Source: Fibrobacter sp.
GTDB taxonomy: Bacteria > Fibrobacterota > Fibrobacteria > Fibrobacterales > Fibrobacteraceae
DNA length: 63,657 nucleotides
Reading direction: 5' to 3'
NCBI GenBank assembly: GCA_024399015.1
Contig: JAKSIC010000016.1
Coordinates: forward strand, 1-63,657
How positions within the stretch are numbered: position 1 is the first letter of the stretch; every line of letters starts with the position of its first letter. A program made the position numbers and the translations under genes. This document shows, piece after piece, positions 23,304 through 31,728 of this stretch. The notes under the pieces are model-generated. The model worked only from the letters and a program-made list of their open reading frames with translations. It searched no databases and was not told the DNA's origin.

Positions 23304-25367
23304 ATGGGTACTGCAACTTTTAAGTCTTTCGCTATGGCTTTCTGTGCATTTTTTGCTGCACAGGGTGCTTTCGCCGCAGATTGGTTCGCCAAGGATAACC
23401 TTCAGCCAGGCCACGATCCTAGCATGATTCGTCTTGAGGATGGCTACGCTCTCATGAGCACGAACAACCATCTTCAACTTTGGACGTCTGAAGATGCTTA
23501 CACTTGGAAAGACAATGGTCGTACCTTAAAGTCTGTTCCTGGCTGGCTTACCACTTACGCTCCCGGCATGGAAGATGTCTGGGCTCCCGATATCTACAAG
23601 TTTGATGATGGTTACCATGTATACTACTGCGGTTCTGAATTCGGTAAGCGCAATTCCGCCATTGGTTATACCGTTTCCAAGTCTATGTTGCCTGGTACTG
23701 ATGGCTATGGCTGGACTGATAAGGGTCATGTTTTCCATACCAAGGAAGGCGTGGACAAGTATAACGCTATTGATGCCGATGTTATCAAGACTAGCAAGGG
23801 CGAATACTGGATGGCTTTCGGCTCCTTTGGCCTTGGCATTCAGTTGATCAAGCTGGATGGAAAGACCGGTTTCCAGGCCAACGACGACAAGACAGTCTAC
23901 AACATTGCTCGTCGTACAAGTACGGCTAGCGGTGGCGCCGAAGAAGGCCCCAGCCTTATTGAACATAATGGTCAGTTCTTCTTGTTTACTGCTTGGGATA
24001 AGTGCTGCCAGCAGGGTGCAAACATTGAACAGACTACTTACAAGACTGCTTATGGTCGCGCCGATAACGTTACTGGTCCTTACAAGGATCGTGCTGGTTA
24101 CAACATGGCTACTGGCGGTGGTACCATTGTGCTGGAACGTTATGGCCGTTACGTGGGCCCGGGTGGTGGCGAAGCCTTCCAGGATTTGAATCGCGTGCGC
24201 TTTGTTCATCATTACTATGACAATGCTGGCGATAAGTACAACCACATTCATATTCGTGATGTCGTGTTTACTGATGACAACTGGGCCGAAATGGGCCAGC
24301 CCTTCTTTGGCCGCTATTTGAGTGCTGAAGCAGAACACGGTGTTTTGACTCGCGCTGTTTCTGGTGACTTGGCTGTGACCCGCGGAACTAAGGCTTCTGG
24401 CAGCGAATACCTGGGCTACATCAATACCAAGGGTTCCCAGATTCATTTGCCCATGAACATTATGCAGGCTGGCGAGTACATTATGCGTTATCGTTATGCA
24501 AACGGCGGTACTGGTACGGCAACCCATAGCGTGACTGTAAACGGCAAGGCTCAGAATGTGAAACTGCCTGCAACTGGCGCTTGGGGCGAATTCCCTGAAA
24601 CTTCCGTGGCTATGATTCCTGCAACCCTCAAGCGTGGCGGTAACTTTATTGATGTGAGCCCCGTACCTGATGGCGAAAACTTTGCAGAACTGGACCGTAT
24701 CGATTTCCTCCGCGTTATTCGCGATACTATTCCGGGTAACGGCTTCGATAACGGTATTCGCGTTCGCTTGAATGAAAAGGATGAGCTGGCCATTAAGGAT
24801 GGTGGCTATGCTCTCTTTGAAAATGTGATCACCGACTCTATCGCATCTAACAATGTAAGCATCCAGGTGAAGAATGCTTCCGGTAAGCTGAGCCTTCGTG
24901 CGGGTTCCAAGTCCGGTACCGTGATTTCCGAATGTGATTTGAGCAAGGCTGTGTCTAGCGCAAATGGCTGGAGTGTGGTGAAGTGCTCTGAAATGAAATC
25001 CCAGAAGGGTGTCCAGGACTTCTATCTTACTGCAAGCGGTGTTTCTGGCGAAGTGGCCGTGGGCAACATTATGTTCAAGGCTGAACCTGCTCCGGCGTCT
25101 AGTTCCAGCGAGGCAAAGGTTGAATCTTCCAGCTCTGGTACCGAAGGCTTTAATGCTCCGGTTTTGCCGGAAGCAGCTCGCTATACTGTGAACCATCAGG
25201 GCAATGACGTGCTGGTTCGTTTGAATATGGTGGGTAAGCATCAGGTTGTCTTGATGAATACCATGGGCCAGTTGGTTGCTGTAAGATTTGTCGATGCCGA
25301 TGAAACTGGTGCCGAGGTTCGGTTTGAAAATCTGCCCAAGGGTCGTTTTGTGGTGAGAGTAAAATAA
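23304..25367 (+). CDS. GH43 arabinan-type glycoside hydrolase with CBM modules
   Basis: The 687-aa secreted enzyme has a signal peptide (to about A25). The five-bladed GH43 domain shows D38 (GHDPS, general base), D157 (NAIDA) and E214 (EEGPS, general acid), the pattern of arabinan-active GH43. Two beta-sandwich modules follow: YLSAEAEHG... (CBM6/35-like, about 335-480) and a degenerate one at about 485-595. A Ser-rich linker and a sorting-like tail complete it (MNTMGQLVAV ... LPKGRFVVRV). ATG 23304 is preferred over GTG 23298 (AGAGG at 23291-23295). A second GH43 gene begins 15 nt downstream, so the two form an operon. Likely cuts arabinan or arabinose side chains of pectin. Confidence 0.88.
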   Translation: MGTATFKSFAMAFCAFFAAQGAFAADWFAKDNLQPGHDPSMIRLEDGYALMSTNNHLQLWTSEDAYTWKDNGRTLKSVPGWLTTYAPGMEDVWAPDIYKFDDGYHVYYCGSEFGKRNSAIGYTVSKSMLPGTDGYGWTDKGHVFHTKEGVDKYNAIDADVIKTSKGEYWMAFGSFGLGIQLIKLDGKTGFQANDDKTVYNIARRTSTASGGAEEGPSLIEHNGQFFLFTAWDKCCQQGANIEQTTYKTAYGRADNVTGPYKDRAGYNMATGGGTIVLERYGRYVGPGGGEAFQDLNRVRFVHHYYDNAGDKYNHIHIRDVVFTDDNWAEMGQPFFGRYLSAEAEHGVLTRAVSGDLAVTRGTKASGSEYLGYINTKGSQIHLPMNIMQAGEYIMRYRYANGGTGTATHSVTVNGKAQNVKLPATGAWGEFPETSVAMIPATLKRGGNFIDVSPVPDGENFAELDRIDFLRVIRDTIPGNGFDNGIRVRLNEKDELAIKDGGYALFENVITDSIASNNVSIQVKNASGKLSLRAGSKSGTVISECDLSKAVSSANGWSVVKCSEMKSQKGVQDFYLTASGVSGEVAVGNIMFKAEPAPASSSSEAKVESSSSGTEGFNAPVLPEAARYTVNHQGNDVLVRLNMVGKHQVVLMNTMGQLVAVRFVDADETGAEVRFENLPKGRFVVRVK

Positions 25368-25382
25368 AAGGGGAGTTGAGAG

Positions 25383-27044
25383 ATGGGGTTGAAAAAGAGT
25401 TTGGGGGTTGTTGCTGCGGGGGTCGTAGGGCTTTGCTCTACAACCCATGCTGCTAATCCGTTGACAACCAGTTTTTATTCTGCAGATGCTGCAGCGCTGG
25501 TTTATCACGATAGCTTGTTTATTTTCGCGGGTCATGACGAACAGGGACCGGAGGGAGCGAACAACAAGTTCTTTCTGATGAATGACTGGCATGTGATGGT
25601 GACCGATGATATGGAAAACTATCACGACTATGGTGCTGTTCTTAGTTACAAGACTTTTGCGTGGGCTGATGCCAGCGCCTTTGCCGGACACTGCGAATAT
25701 CGTAACGGCAAGTTCTACTGGTACGTGGCCGTTCACCACGGCTCCATCAAGCAGGACGAAGGCTTTGCTATTGGTGTTGCCGTAGCCGATCATCCGTCTG
25801 GCCCGTGGAAAGACGCTCTCGGTCATGCGCTGATTACGGACCTTACCGAAAACGATGTCAAGTTGAATATCGACCCCGCCATCTTCTATGATGGTGATGA
25901 CATCTGGATGTATTGGGGCTCCTGGAACGCCGGCCGCCGTGTAAAGCTGAAAGAGAACATGATTGAGCTGGCCAGCAAGCCTGAAGATATCAAGATCAAG
26001 GATTTCTTCGAAGCTCCCTGGATGCATAAGTTCCGTGGAAACTATTACTTTAGTTACGCTTCTGGTTACCCGTCTACAACAAACTATTCCATGGCTCCTT
26101 CCATCAATGGTCCCTGGACCCAGATGGGTGTCATCAATGCCAAGGAAGACAATTCCGAAACCAATCATCAGGCCATTTTCAAGTACATGGGCCACTGGTA
26201 CTTTATGCACCACGGAGCCAATTCCCCTGGTGGCTGGACTTACCGCCGTTCTGTGAATATCGACTATTTGTATTACGATCGTGATGGCAAGATTCAGAAG
26301 ATTGTCCGTACTGCCGGTGTTGACAAGGTGAACAATGCCTTGATCAAGGATGGTGGTTATCGTTTGACCGTAAGCCATAGCAACTTGGCCCTGCAGGATG
26401 ATGGTGACATGGTTGTTCAGCAGGTTGCCGATGAAACTGCAGAAAATCAGTTGTGGGTTATTGCCGCTGGCTCCAAGGCTCGCCATTACACCTTGCAGAA
26501 TTTCGCCACCAAGAAATATTACTGCCCGTCCAATACTTTGTTGGATACCGTTCGTACAAAGGAAACTCCTTGCGAAATCCGTATTGAAAATGCTTCTGAA
26601 AAGAAGGGATATTACCTTTTCGCTAATTACGATGATGATTATTTGGGGGACGTGTTGAATATTTCCAAGGAGCCGGGCATGCCGGTGATTACTTGGGTGC
26701 GTTCCGGAACCGATAATCAGAAGGTCCGCTTTGATGCGGTAGCATTGCCCGAGCCACCGGAATCATCCTCCAGCTCTGCTAATACCTCTAGCAGTTCGTA
26801 TGATATCGGCAGCAGTAGTGGTACCGCATCCTTTGTTTCTGCTGCAAAGCTCGGTGTTCCGCAATTGCTTTCGTTCTCCCGTAATGCTGGAATCCATTTT
26901 TCTGAACCAGTCGACTATATGATGATGGATGTTCAGGGAAACGTTCTCCATAAGGGCTTTGGAGCGGATATTCCTGCTTCAATATTGAATTCTGGATTTT
27001 TTTTGCTGAAATTTGGCGGAAAAATCCAAAGAATTCGCTTGTAA
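25383..27044 (+). CDS. GH43 glycoside hydrolase with ricin-type domain
   Basis: The 553-aa secreted enzyme has a signal peptide ending about THAA and a GH43 core with D35 (SADAAAL), D164 (NIDPAIF) and E210 (FFEAPW). A beta-trefoil (ricin/CBM13-like, about 325-455) follows, with GGYRLTVSHSNLALQDDGD and three QLW/Y-type repeats. A Ser-rich linker leads to a short sorting-like tail (MMDVQGNVLHKGF...GFFLLKFGG). It starts 15 nt after the preceding GH43 with GGGGAG in front, so it is co-transcribed. Probable arabinofuranosidase/xylosidase-type activity on hemicellulose side chains; exact specificity cannot be read from sequence. Confidence 0.87.
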   Translation: MGLKKSLGVVAAGVVGLCSTTHAANPLTTSFYSADAAALVYHDSLFIFAGHDEQGPEGANNKFFLMNDWHVMVTDDMENYHDYGAVLSYKTFAWADASAFAGHCEYRNGKFYWYVAVHHGSIKQDEGFAIGVAVADHPSGPWKDALGHALITDLTENDVKLNIDPAIFYDGDDIWMYWGSWNAGRRVKLKENMIELASKPEDIKIKDFFEAPWMHKFRGNYYFSYASGYPSTTNYSMAPSINGPWTQMGVINAKEDNSETNHQAIFKYMGHWYFMHHGANSPGGWTYRRSVNIDYLYYDRDGKIQKIVRTAGVDKVNNALIKDGGYRLTVSHSNLALQDDGDMVVQQVADETAENQLWVIAAGSKARHYTLQNFATKKYYCPSNTLLDTVRTKETPCEIRIENASEKKGYYLFANYDDDYLGDVLNISKEPGMPVITWVRSGTDNQKVRFDAVALPEPPESSSSSANTSSSSYDIGSSSGTASFVSAAKLGVPQLLSFSRNAGIHFSEPVDYMMMDVQGNVLHKGFGADIPASILNSGFFLLKFGGKIQRIRL

Positions 27045-27053
27045 AGTGTGATG

Positions 27054-27090
27054 AAACGCTACGTAGGAAATTCGTAGCGTTCTTTTTTTT
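27054..27090 (+). terminator. Terminator after the GH43 operon
   Basis: AACGCTACG...CGTAGCGTT stem with eight T residues after it. Confidence 0.88.
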
Positions 27091-27133
27091 AGAACTTTTG
27101 TATATTAAGTGCGTTAAATGAAATGAGGTCTAT

Positions 27134-27589
27134 ATGAAGCTTTCTACTATCTTGACTCGCTCCTTGCTGGCTATGGGTTTTGTTGCCCTGGTTGGTTGCG
27201 ACGACGGTTCTAGCCCTTCTGACAATGGTGGTAATTCTTCCTCCGAACTTGACTGCTCCGTTTCCGATGGCACTGTTGTTGTGTCTCCTAAGGGTGGCGA
27301 AACCTTCAAGATGGGCGACAAGATCAAGGTTGTTTTCGGTACCGACGTCAAGGATGGTACCTATAGAATCATGTTCCGCGCCAATGAAGATTCCGATGGT
27401 ATGGACCTGCTTGAAAAGTCTATTCCTGCCAAGGATGTCGAAATTGACGGCAAGACTTGCAATACTGTAGAAGTTGTCCTGGACGAAGATCACAATGCTG
27501 AAGTTTCCGATGAAGCATGGATTGTCGTAAGACCTTATAGCAAGACTGCTAAGCAGGGCGTTTCTAAAGCCTTCAAGGTTACTGAATAA
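27134..27589 (+). CDS. Small lipoprotein with Kre9/KNH-like beta-sandwich
   Basis: The 151-aa lipoprotein has a signal ending LVGC (about C22) and a Ser/Gly-rich spacer. A single beta-sandwich then starts SPKGGETFKMGDKIKVVF, which resembles the Ser-Thr-rich GPI-anchored (Kre9/KNH) domain found as an extracellular module in bacteria. The stop codon abuts the TTG start of the next gene, so it heads the operon that runs to 35101. Possibly a surface or periplasmic accessory for the sugar-nucleotide, MoxR and transglutaminase genes; this is inference from position only. Confidence 0.75.
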   Translation: MKLSTILTRSLLAMGFVALVGCDDGSSPSDNGGNSSSELDCSVSDGTVVVSPKGGETFKMGDKIKVVFGTDVKDGTYRIMFRANEDSDGMDLLEKSIPAKDVEIDGKTCNTVEVVLDEDHNAEVSDEAWIVVRPYSKTAKQGVSKAFKVTE

Positions 27590-28657
27590 TTGTCTCTGAC
27601 AAGTAAATTTCAAGATTCTTCTATCACCGTGGCTCTTGTGGGCTGCGGTGGTTTTATTGGTAGCCATCTTTTGAAGGCTATCTTGGAACGTACCAGTTGG
27701 CGGGTATTTGGCGTGGATTTGGATTCGTACCGAATTCAGGAACATTTGGCCAATGATCGCTTTGAATTTTTATGTGCGGACTTGAACGAACGTAGTGTCG
27801 TTGAACGTTTGGCTCAGTTTCCCGTTGTAGTCAATCTAGCTGCTATTTGTACGCCAAGCCGATATATGGCTGAAGCGGCAACAGTCATTCGTAGTAACTA
27901 CGATCATCCGGCGCGTCTGGCGGACGCTTGTGCTAAGAGCGGTTCCTGGCTTATTCATTTCTCGACCTCAGAAATTTATGGTAAGACTGCGGCTGACTCT
28001 GGTTTGCTGGATGAGGATAGTTCCGAAATTACTTTTGGCCCGGTAACGGCTAGCCGTTGGAGTTATGCCACTGCGAAACTCTTGACGGAACGCTACTTGA
28101 TGGGGCTTGATGGGCTGCGCTGGACTGTAGTTCGTCCCTTTAATTTTGTGGGTCCCTACATGGATTTCATGCCCGGCGTCGATGGGGAAGGCATTCCTCG
28201 CGTGCTGGCAAATTTCTCCTCAGCGCTTGTTCGTGGAGATGCTCTGAAACTTGTGAATGGTGGTGCTGCAAAGCGTAGCTTTACTTCTGTTCATGATGCG
28301 GTGGACTTTATGTTCCGCTTGTTTGAAACGGGTGCGGCCGCAGAAGGTCAGGCATTCAATGTGGGCAATCCAGACAATGAATTGACCATTGCGGAACTTG
28401 CTTCCCGCATGCGAGTGATTTTTGCGAAAATCAAGGGCGTTGATGAGTCACTTGTTCCGCAGCCGATTGTTGTTGACGGCGAAGAATATTACGGCAAGGG
28501 ATACGAAGATTCCCTGCGTCGCATGCCTAGTGTGACAAAGGCTGAAAAGATCCTTGGATTCAGGGCTACGACTCCTTTGGATGTTGTGCTGGAAGAATCC
28601 TTGAGGTGGTTTGTGGACCATTACCAGGTTGTTGTAAACCCGATGGTGGCGGAATAA
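27590..28657 (+). CDS. NAD-dependent sugar-nucleotide epimerase/decarboxylase (ArnA C-terminal-like)
   Basis: The 355-aa extended short-chain dehydrogenase has the Rossmann motif GCGGFIGSH, the TSEIYG segment and the catalytic Y-x3-K in SYATAKLL. RPFNFVGPYMD and ERT...VDLDSYRI segments match the UDP-glucuronate decarboxylase domain of ArnA. It may make a UDP-4-keto-pentose or a similar activated sugar. Start is TTG 27590, directly after the previous stop; a GTG at 27629 is an alternative closer to the Rossmann core. It overlaps the glycosyltransferase start by 1 nt (TAATG). The pairing suggests sugar transfer to lipid or glycan. Confidence 0.85.
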   Translation: MSLTSKFQDSSITVALVGCGGFIGSHLLKAILERTSWRVFGVDLDSYRIQEHLANDRFEFLCADLNERSVVERLAQFPVVVNLAAICTPSRYMAEAATVIRSNYDHPARLADACAKSGSWLIHFSTSEIYGKTAADSGLLDEDSSEITFGPVTASRWSYATAKLLTERYLMGLDGLRWTVVRPFNFVGPYMDFMPGVDGEGIPRVLANFSSALVRGDALKLVNGGAAKRSFTSVHDAVDFMFRLFETGAAAEGQAFNVGNPDNELTIAELASRMRVIFAKIKGVDESLVPQPIVVDGEEYYGKGYEDSLRRMPSVTKAEKILGFRATTPLDVVLEESLRWFVDHYQVVVNPMVAE

Positions 28658-29442
28658 TGTCCGCACCTGTTTTCGATACCTTTATTTTTGTTCCCGCCTA
28701 TAATGTGGAAAAGACTTTGGCGGGAGTTCTTGATAAAATTCCAGAATCTGTTTGGACGCGCTCCAAGGTTCTTGTGATTAATGATGGTTCCAAGGACGGA
28801 ACGGAAGCCGTTGCCCGCGAGTATGGGGCGATTTGTGATAGTCGCGAAAACCGTGCCGGTCGCTTGAAATATTTTGCGTTTGAACAAAATAGTGGTTACG
28901 GCGCTGTGGTCAAGAAAGGTATAACGGAGGGCCTAGCCAGCGGAGCTAAGTTTGTGGCTTGCCTGCATGGTGATGGCCAGTATCCGGCGGAATTGTTGGA
29001 TAAGTTCTTGGAACATCTGGAAAATTTCAGGGATGAGACCCGTGATGCTGATGGCTCCGTTGAAAAGCGCTGCTTGGCCCTTTTGCAGGGGAGTCGCCGC
29101 GCTGTTGCAGGGGGAGCCAAGGCGGGGAATATGCCTTTGCACAAACGTATTGGCGGGGCCTTCTTGACGGCGCTTGAAAATATTGCTTTTAAGTACAAGC
29201 TAACGGACCGCCATAGCGGATTTATTCTTTATAATACTGAATTTCTGCGCCAGGTAGATGTAGATAAATTAAGTCCCAGTTTCGACATTGACTTGGAATT
29301 GATTTCCATTGCAGACACGAGGTTTGCTTTGGGCGAATTGCCTATTCCCACGGTCTATGCCGACGAAAAATCCAATTTGAATGTGATTATTTACGGCTTT
29401 CGTTGCCTTCGATTGGTTTGGCGGCGTTTGTGGATGAATTAA
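28657..29442 (+). CDS. Glycosyltransferase family 2
   Basis: The 261-aa GT-A fold enzyme has FVPAYNVEKTL, VINDGSKDGT (nucleotide site), HGDGQYP (DxD region) and RHSGFILYN. It looks like the polyprenyl-phosphate glycosyltransferase type (DPM1/ArnC-like), but the C-terminal membrane helices of ArnC are missing. ATG 28657 overlaps the upstream stop by 1 nt and is chosen over GTG 28606, which would add a stretch that is just the other gene read out of frame. It probably uses the product of the adjacent epimerase as donor. The acceptor is unknown. Confidence 0.86.
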   Translation: MSAPVFDTFIFVPAYNVEKTLAGVLDKIPESVWTRSKVLVINDGSKDGTEAVAREYGAICDSRENRAGRLKYFAFEQNSGYGAVVKKGITEGLASGAKFVACLHGDGQYPAELLDKFLEHLENFRDETRDADGSVEKRCLALLQGSRRAVAGGAKAGNMPLHKRIGGAFLTALENIAFKYKLTDRHSGFILYNTEFLRQVDVDKLSPSFDIDLELISIADTRFALGELPIPTVYADEKSNLNVIIYGFRCLRLVWRRLWMN

Positions 29443-29470
29443 CGGCTGATTTGATTATATATTTAAGGAC

Positions 29471-30382
29471 ATGATCAAGTCCTTAACTTCCGCTTTGAAT
29501 AACGTTCTTCTTGGAAAGAACGACACTGTTGAACTTTTGCTTATGGCACTTTTGGCCGATGGCCATGTGCTGATTGAAGATGTTCCCGGTACAGGTAAGA
29601 CCACTTTGAGCAAGGCTTTGGCTGCTGCGGTGGGTGCCGACTTTGCACGAATCCAGTTTACTCCGGATTTGCTCCCTGCTGATGTGACTGGCGGCGCCGT
29701 ATATAATGCCAAGACTGGCGAATTCAATATTAAGAAAGGTCCTGTTTTTACTCAGATCCTTTTGGCTGATGAAATCAACCGTGCGTCGCCCCGAACCCAG
29801 AGTTCTTTGCTGGAAGCTATGGAAGAACGCCAGGTTTCCTTGGAAGGTGAACGCCACAAGTTGCCGGAACTCTTTATGGTTCTTGCTACAGAAAACCCTG
29901 TGGAATTCCACGGGGTGTTCCCGCTGCCGGAAGCTCAGATGGACCGTTTTATGGTGAGAATTTCTGTGGGGTACCCGTCGGAGGAAACGGAACTTGATAT
30001 TCTGCGTAGTCATCGCGAAGGCAGGCCCATTGATAAGGTGACTGCTGTAACGACTCCGTCGGAAATTTTAAAGGCTCGTGCCCAAGTGATGAAAGTTCAC
30101 GTGGATGAGTCCCTGGAGCGTTATGTGGTTTCCTTGGTGCAGGCGACAAGAAACGATGGCGGTGTCCGTTTGGCGGCAAGCCCTCGTGCAGGCTTGAACC
30201 TGATTCGTATGGCTCAGGCTTGCGCCTATATGAATGGCAGGGACTTTGTGAATCCCGATGATATCCAGAGGGTGTTCTTCCCGGTGATGGAACATCGCGT
30301 GTTCGCCAAGGACAGCGCCAATCCCGAGGCTAGTAAAACGATCTTGCAGAACATCCTGAAAAAGGTAAGCATTCCGAAATAA
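29471..30382 (+). CDS. MoxR-family AAA+ ATPase
   Basis: The 303-aa AAA+ chaperone has Walker A VPGTGKTTLS, Walker B ILLADEINR, TQSSLLEAMEERQVS and ATENPVEF. MoxR proteins typically act with a DUF58 and a VWA or transglutaminase partner, to mature or remodel other proteins. Here DUF58 (1-nt overlap) and a transglutaminase follow, the textbook arrangement. The start is 28 nt after the GT2 stop, with AAGGAC in front. The 3' stop codon shares its last base with the next start inside a repeat element. Confidence 0.93.
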   Translation: MIKSLTSALNNVLLGKNDTVELLLMALLADGHVLIEDVPGTGKTTLSKALAAAVGADFARIQFTPDLLPADVTGGAVYNAKTGEFNIKKGPVFTQILLADEINRASPRTQSSLLEAMEERQVSLEGERHKLPELFMVLATENPVEFHGVFPLPEAQMDRFMVRISVGYPSEETELDILRSHREGRPIDKVTAVTTPSEILKARAQVMKVHVDESLERYVVSLVQATRNDGGVRLAASPRAGLNLIRMAQACAYMNGRDFVNPDDIQRVFFPVMEHRVFAKDSANPEASKTILQNILKKVSIPK

Positions 30383-31728
30383 TGTCATTGCGAGGACGAA
30401 GTCCGAAGCAAACGAAGCTGTTCCCTCTCTCAGAAAATAGACCTTTGAAAAACAACTTCTTCACATGGTTTGTAAATAGCGTCCCTCGTGCGCCTAGGCG
30501 TGCGGGCTTGTTGATGCATGCTTACTACCTGTGGCAAGAATATCTGACCACCGCTGGGCGCGCGGCTTTCGCACTGTTTCCGATGGCAATGGCTGCGGGT
30601 ATGATTCCCGGATTCTGGGCTGCCTGGATTTTTTGTGGTCTTGATTTTCTGCTGATTCTTGGAACGATAATTTCCTTGTTCGTTTCCTGCAAACTCAACT
30701 ATGTAACAGTAGATAACGTGGTGGTGACGCCTGCCTATGAAGGCGAGGTGGCGACAATTTCTGCAGAAGTTGGCGTTGGATTGGAAGATTCAGTCAATGC
30801 CATTGGCCGTCGAAAAATTCGAGGAAAAGGTCCCTCCCGATTGGATTCCGTTCAGTTGTATTCTTTCCGGATGGATCCAAGTTTAAAATGCGAAGGTTCC
30901 GAATTTGTTTCTATATCGAAAGCTGATGGATTGAAAAAATTGGAATGTAGGGTCCAGACCAAGAATCGCGGCGCCTATCCCTTGAAAAAGGTTTCTGCCT
31001 GTGTTCTTGAAATCATGGGAATCCTGCAGTGGCCTTATCCATTCAGAGGTTCTGCTGAACTTTTGGTCTATCCGTGGCCTGTAAATGTGGGTGAGTTTCC
31101 GTTTTTGACCGCAGGTGCATCCGGTATGGTATTTGCTCCGCTTTTAATGCCAAGCCTTACCCGCGGAATGAATTTTGTCGGTGTACGTGAATATCGTGAG
31201 GGCGACGCTCTTCGCGATTTGCACCATAGGGCTTTTGCCCGATATGGCCGCCCCTTCACCAAGGAATTTGAAACAGAACGAGGGGCGGGTGCAATACTTG
31301 TTCTGGATACGGCGGCACCGACGTTTACGGAACGTCAACATCTGGAATCCGCCATCAGGCTTACTGCGGGCATTGGCCTGTGGCTTATGGAAAGAAACAT
31401 CCTTGGGCGTTTCTTTATTGATGACGAAGAGATTTCTCTTGCAGGTTCCGGTGCCGCCGATGGTGAACGCCGCAAGAACTTGCTTGACGCCCTTGCTCGC
31501 ATTCCTGCGGCAAGTCTCACCAATGCAAAAAAGCCTACGCCTTGGTCCCCAGCGGCCCGTCCCATGGATCCCGTTTTACGCGTCGGCCTTTTTGCAAAAG
31601 AAGAACCTCTGGTTCACAAGCACATTGTCGTCACCCGCTTCAAGGGTGATGCTCCTGCTAATGGCGAATCTAGTTCCGACAAGATTCTTTACGTTGATGC
31701 AAAAACTTCTAGCGGAGTTTCTCTATGA
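30382..31728 (+). CDS. DUF58 membrane protein
   Basis: The 448-aa product has two N-terminal membrane helices (about 55-110). An extracytoplasmic-like beta domain follows, then the DUF58 core, with GVREYREGDALRDLHHRAFARYGRPFTKEFETERG as its landmark region and a VWA-like fold after it (ILVLDTAAP). It works with MoxR and transglutaminase partners in an undefined envelope process. The first 12 or so residues (MSLRGRSPK...) come from a dispersed repeat with GGAC-gaa-GTCC, so the ancestral start may be ATG 30514 (MHAYYLW). The overlap with MoxR favours translation from 30382. It overlaps the next gene by 4 nt. Confidence 0.88.
   Translation: MSLRGRSPKQTKLFPLSENRPLKNNFFTWFVNSVPRAPRRAGLLMHAYYLWQEYLTTAGRAAFALFPMAMAAGMIPGFWAAWIFCGLDFLLILGTIISLFVSCKLNYVTVDNVVVTPAYEGEVATISAEVGVGLEDSVNAIGRRKIRGKGPSRLDSVQLYSFRMDPSLKCEGSEFVSISKADGLKKLECRVQTKNRGAYPLKKVSACVLEIMGILQWPYPFRGSAELLVYPWPVNVGEFPFLTAGASGMVFAPLLMPSLTRGMNFVGVREYREGDALRDLHHRAFARYGRPFTKEFETERGAGAILVLDTAAPTFTERQHLESAIRLTAGIGLWLMERNILGRFFIDDEEISLAGSGAADGERRKNLLDALARIPAASLTNAKKPTPWSPAARPMDPVLRVGLFAKEEPLVHKHIVVTRFKGDAPANGESSSDKILYVDAKTSSGVSL
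30384..30404. repeat. GTCATTGCGAGG-type dispersed repeat at a start codon
   Basis: GTCATTGCGAGG followed by a perfect hairpin GGAC-gaa-GTCC (30394-30404). The repeat lies across the first codons of the DUF58 gene and provides its ATG context. Confidence 0.65.

Noticed and set aside
23526-26486. 986-aa minus-strand open frame
   Set aside because: Antisense to the two GH43 genes; no recognisable motifs, low-complexity mirrored composition.
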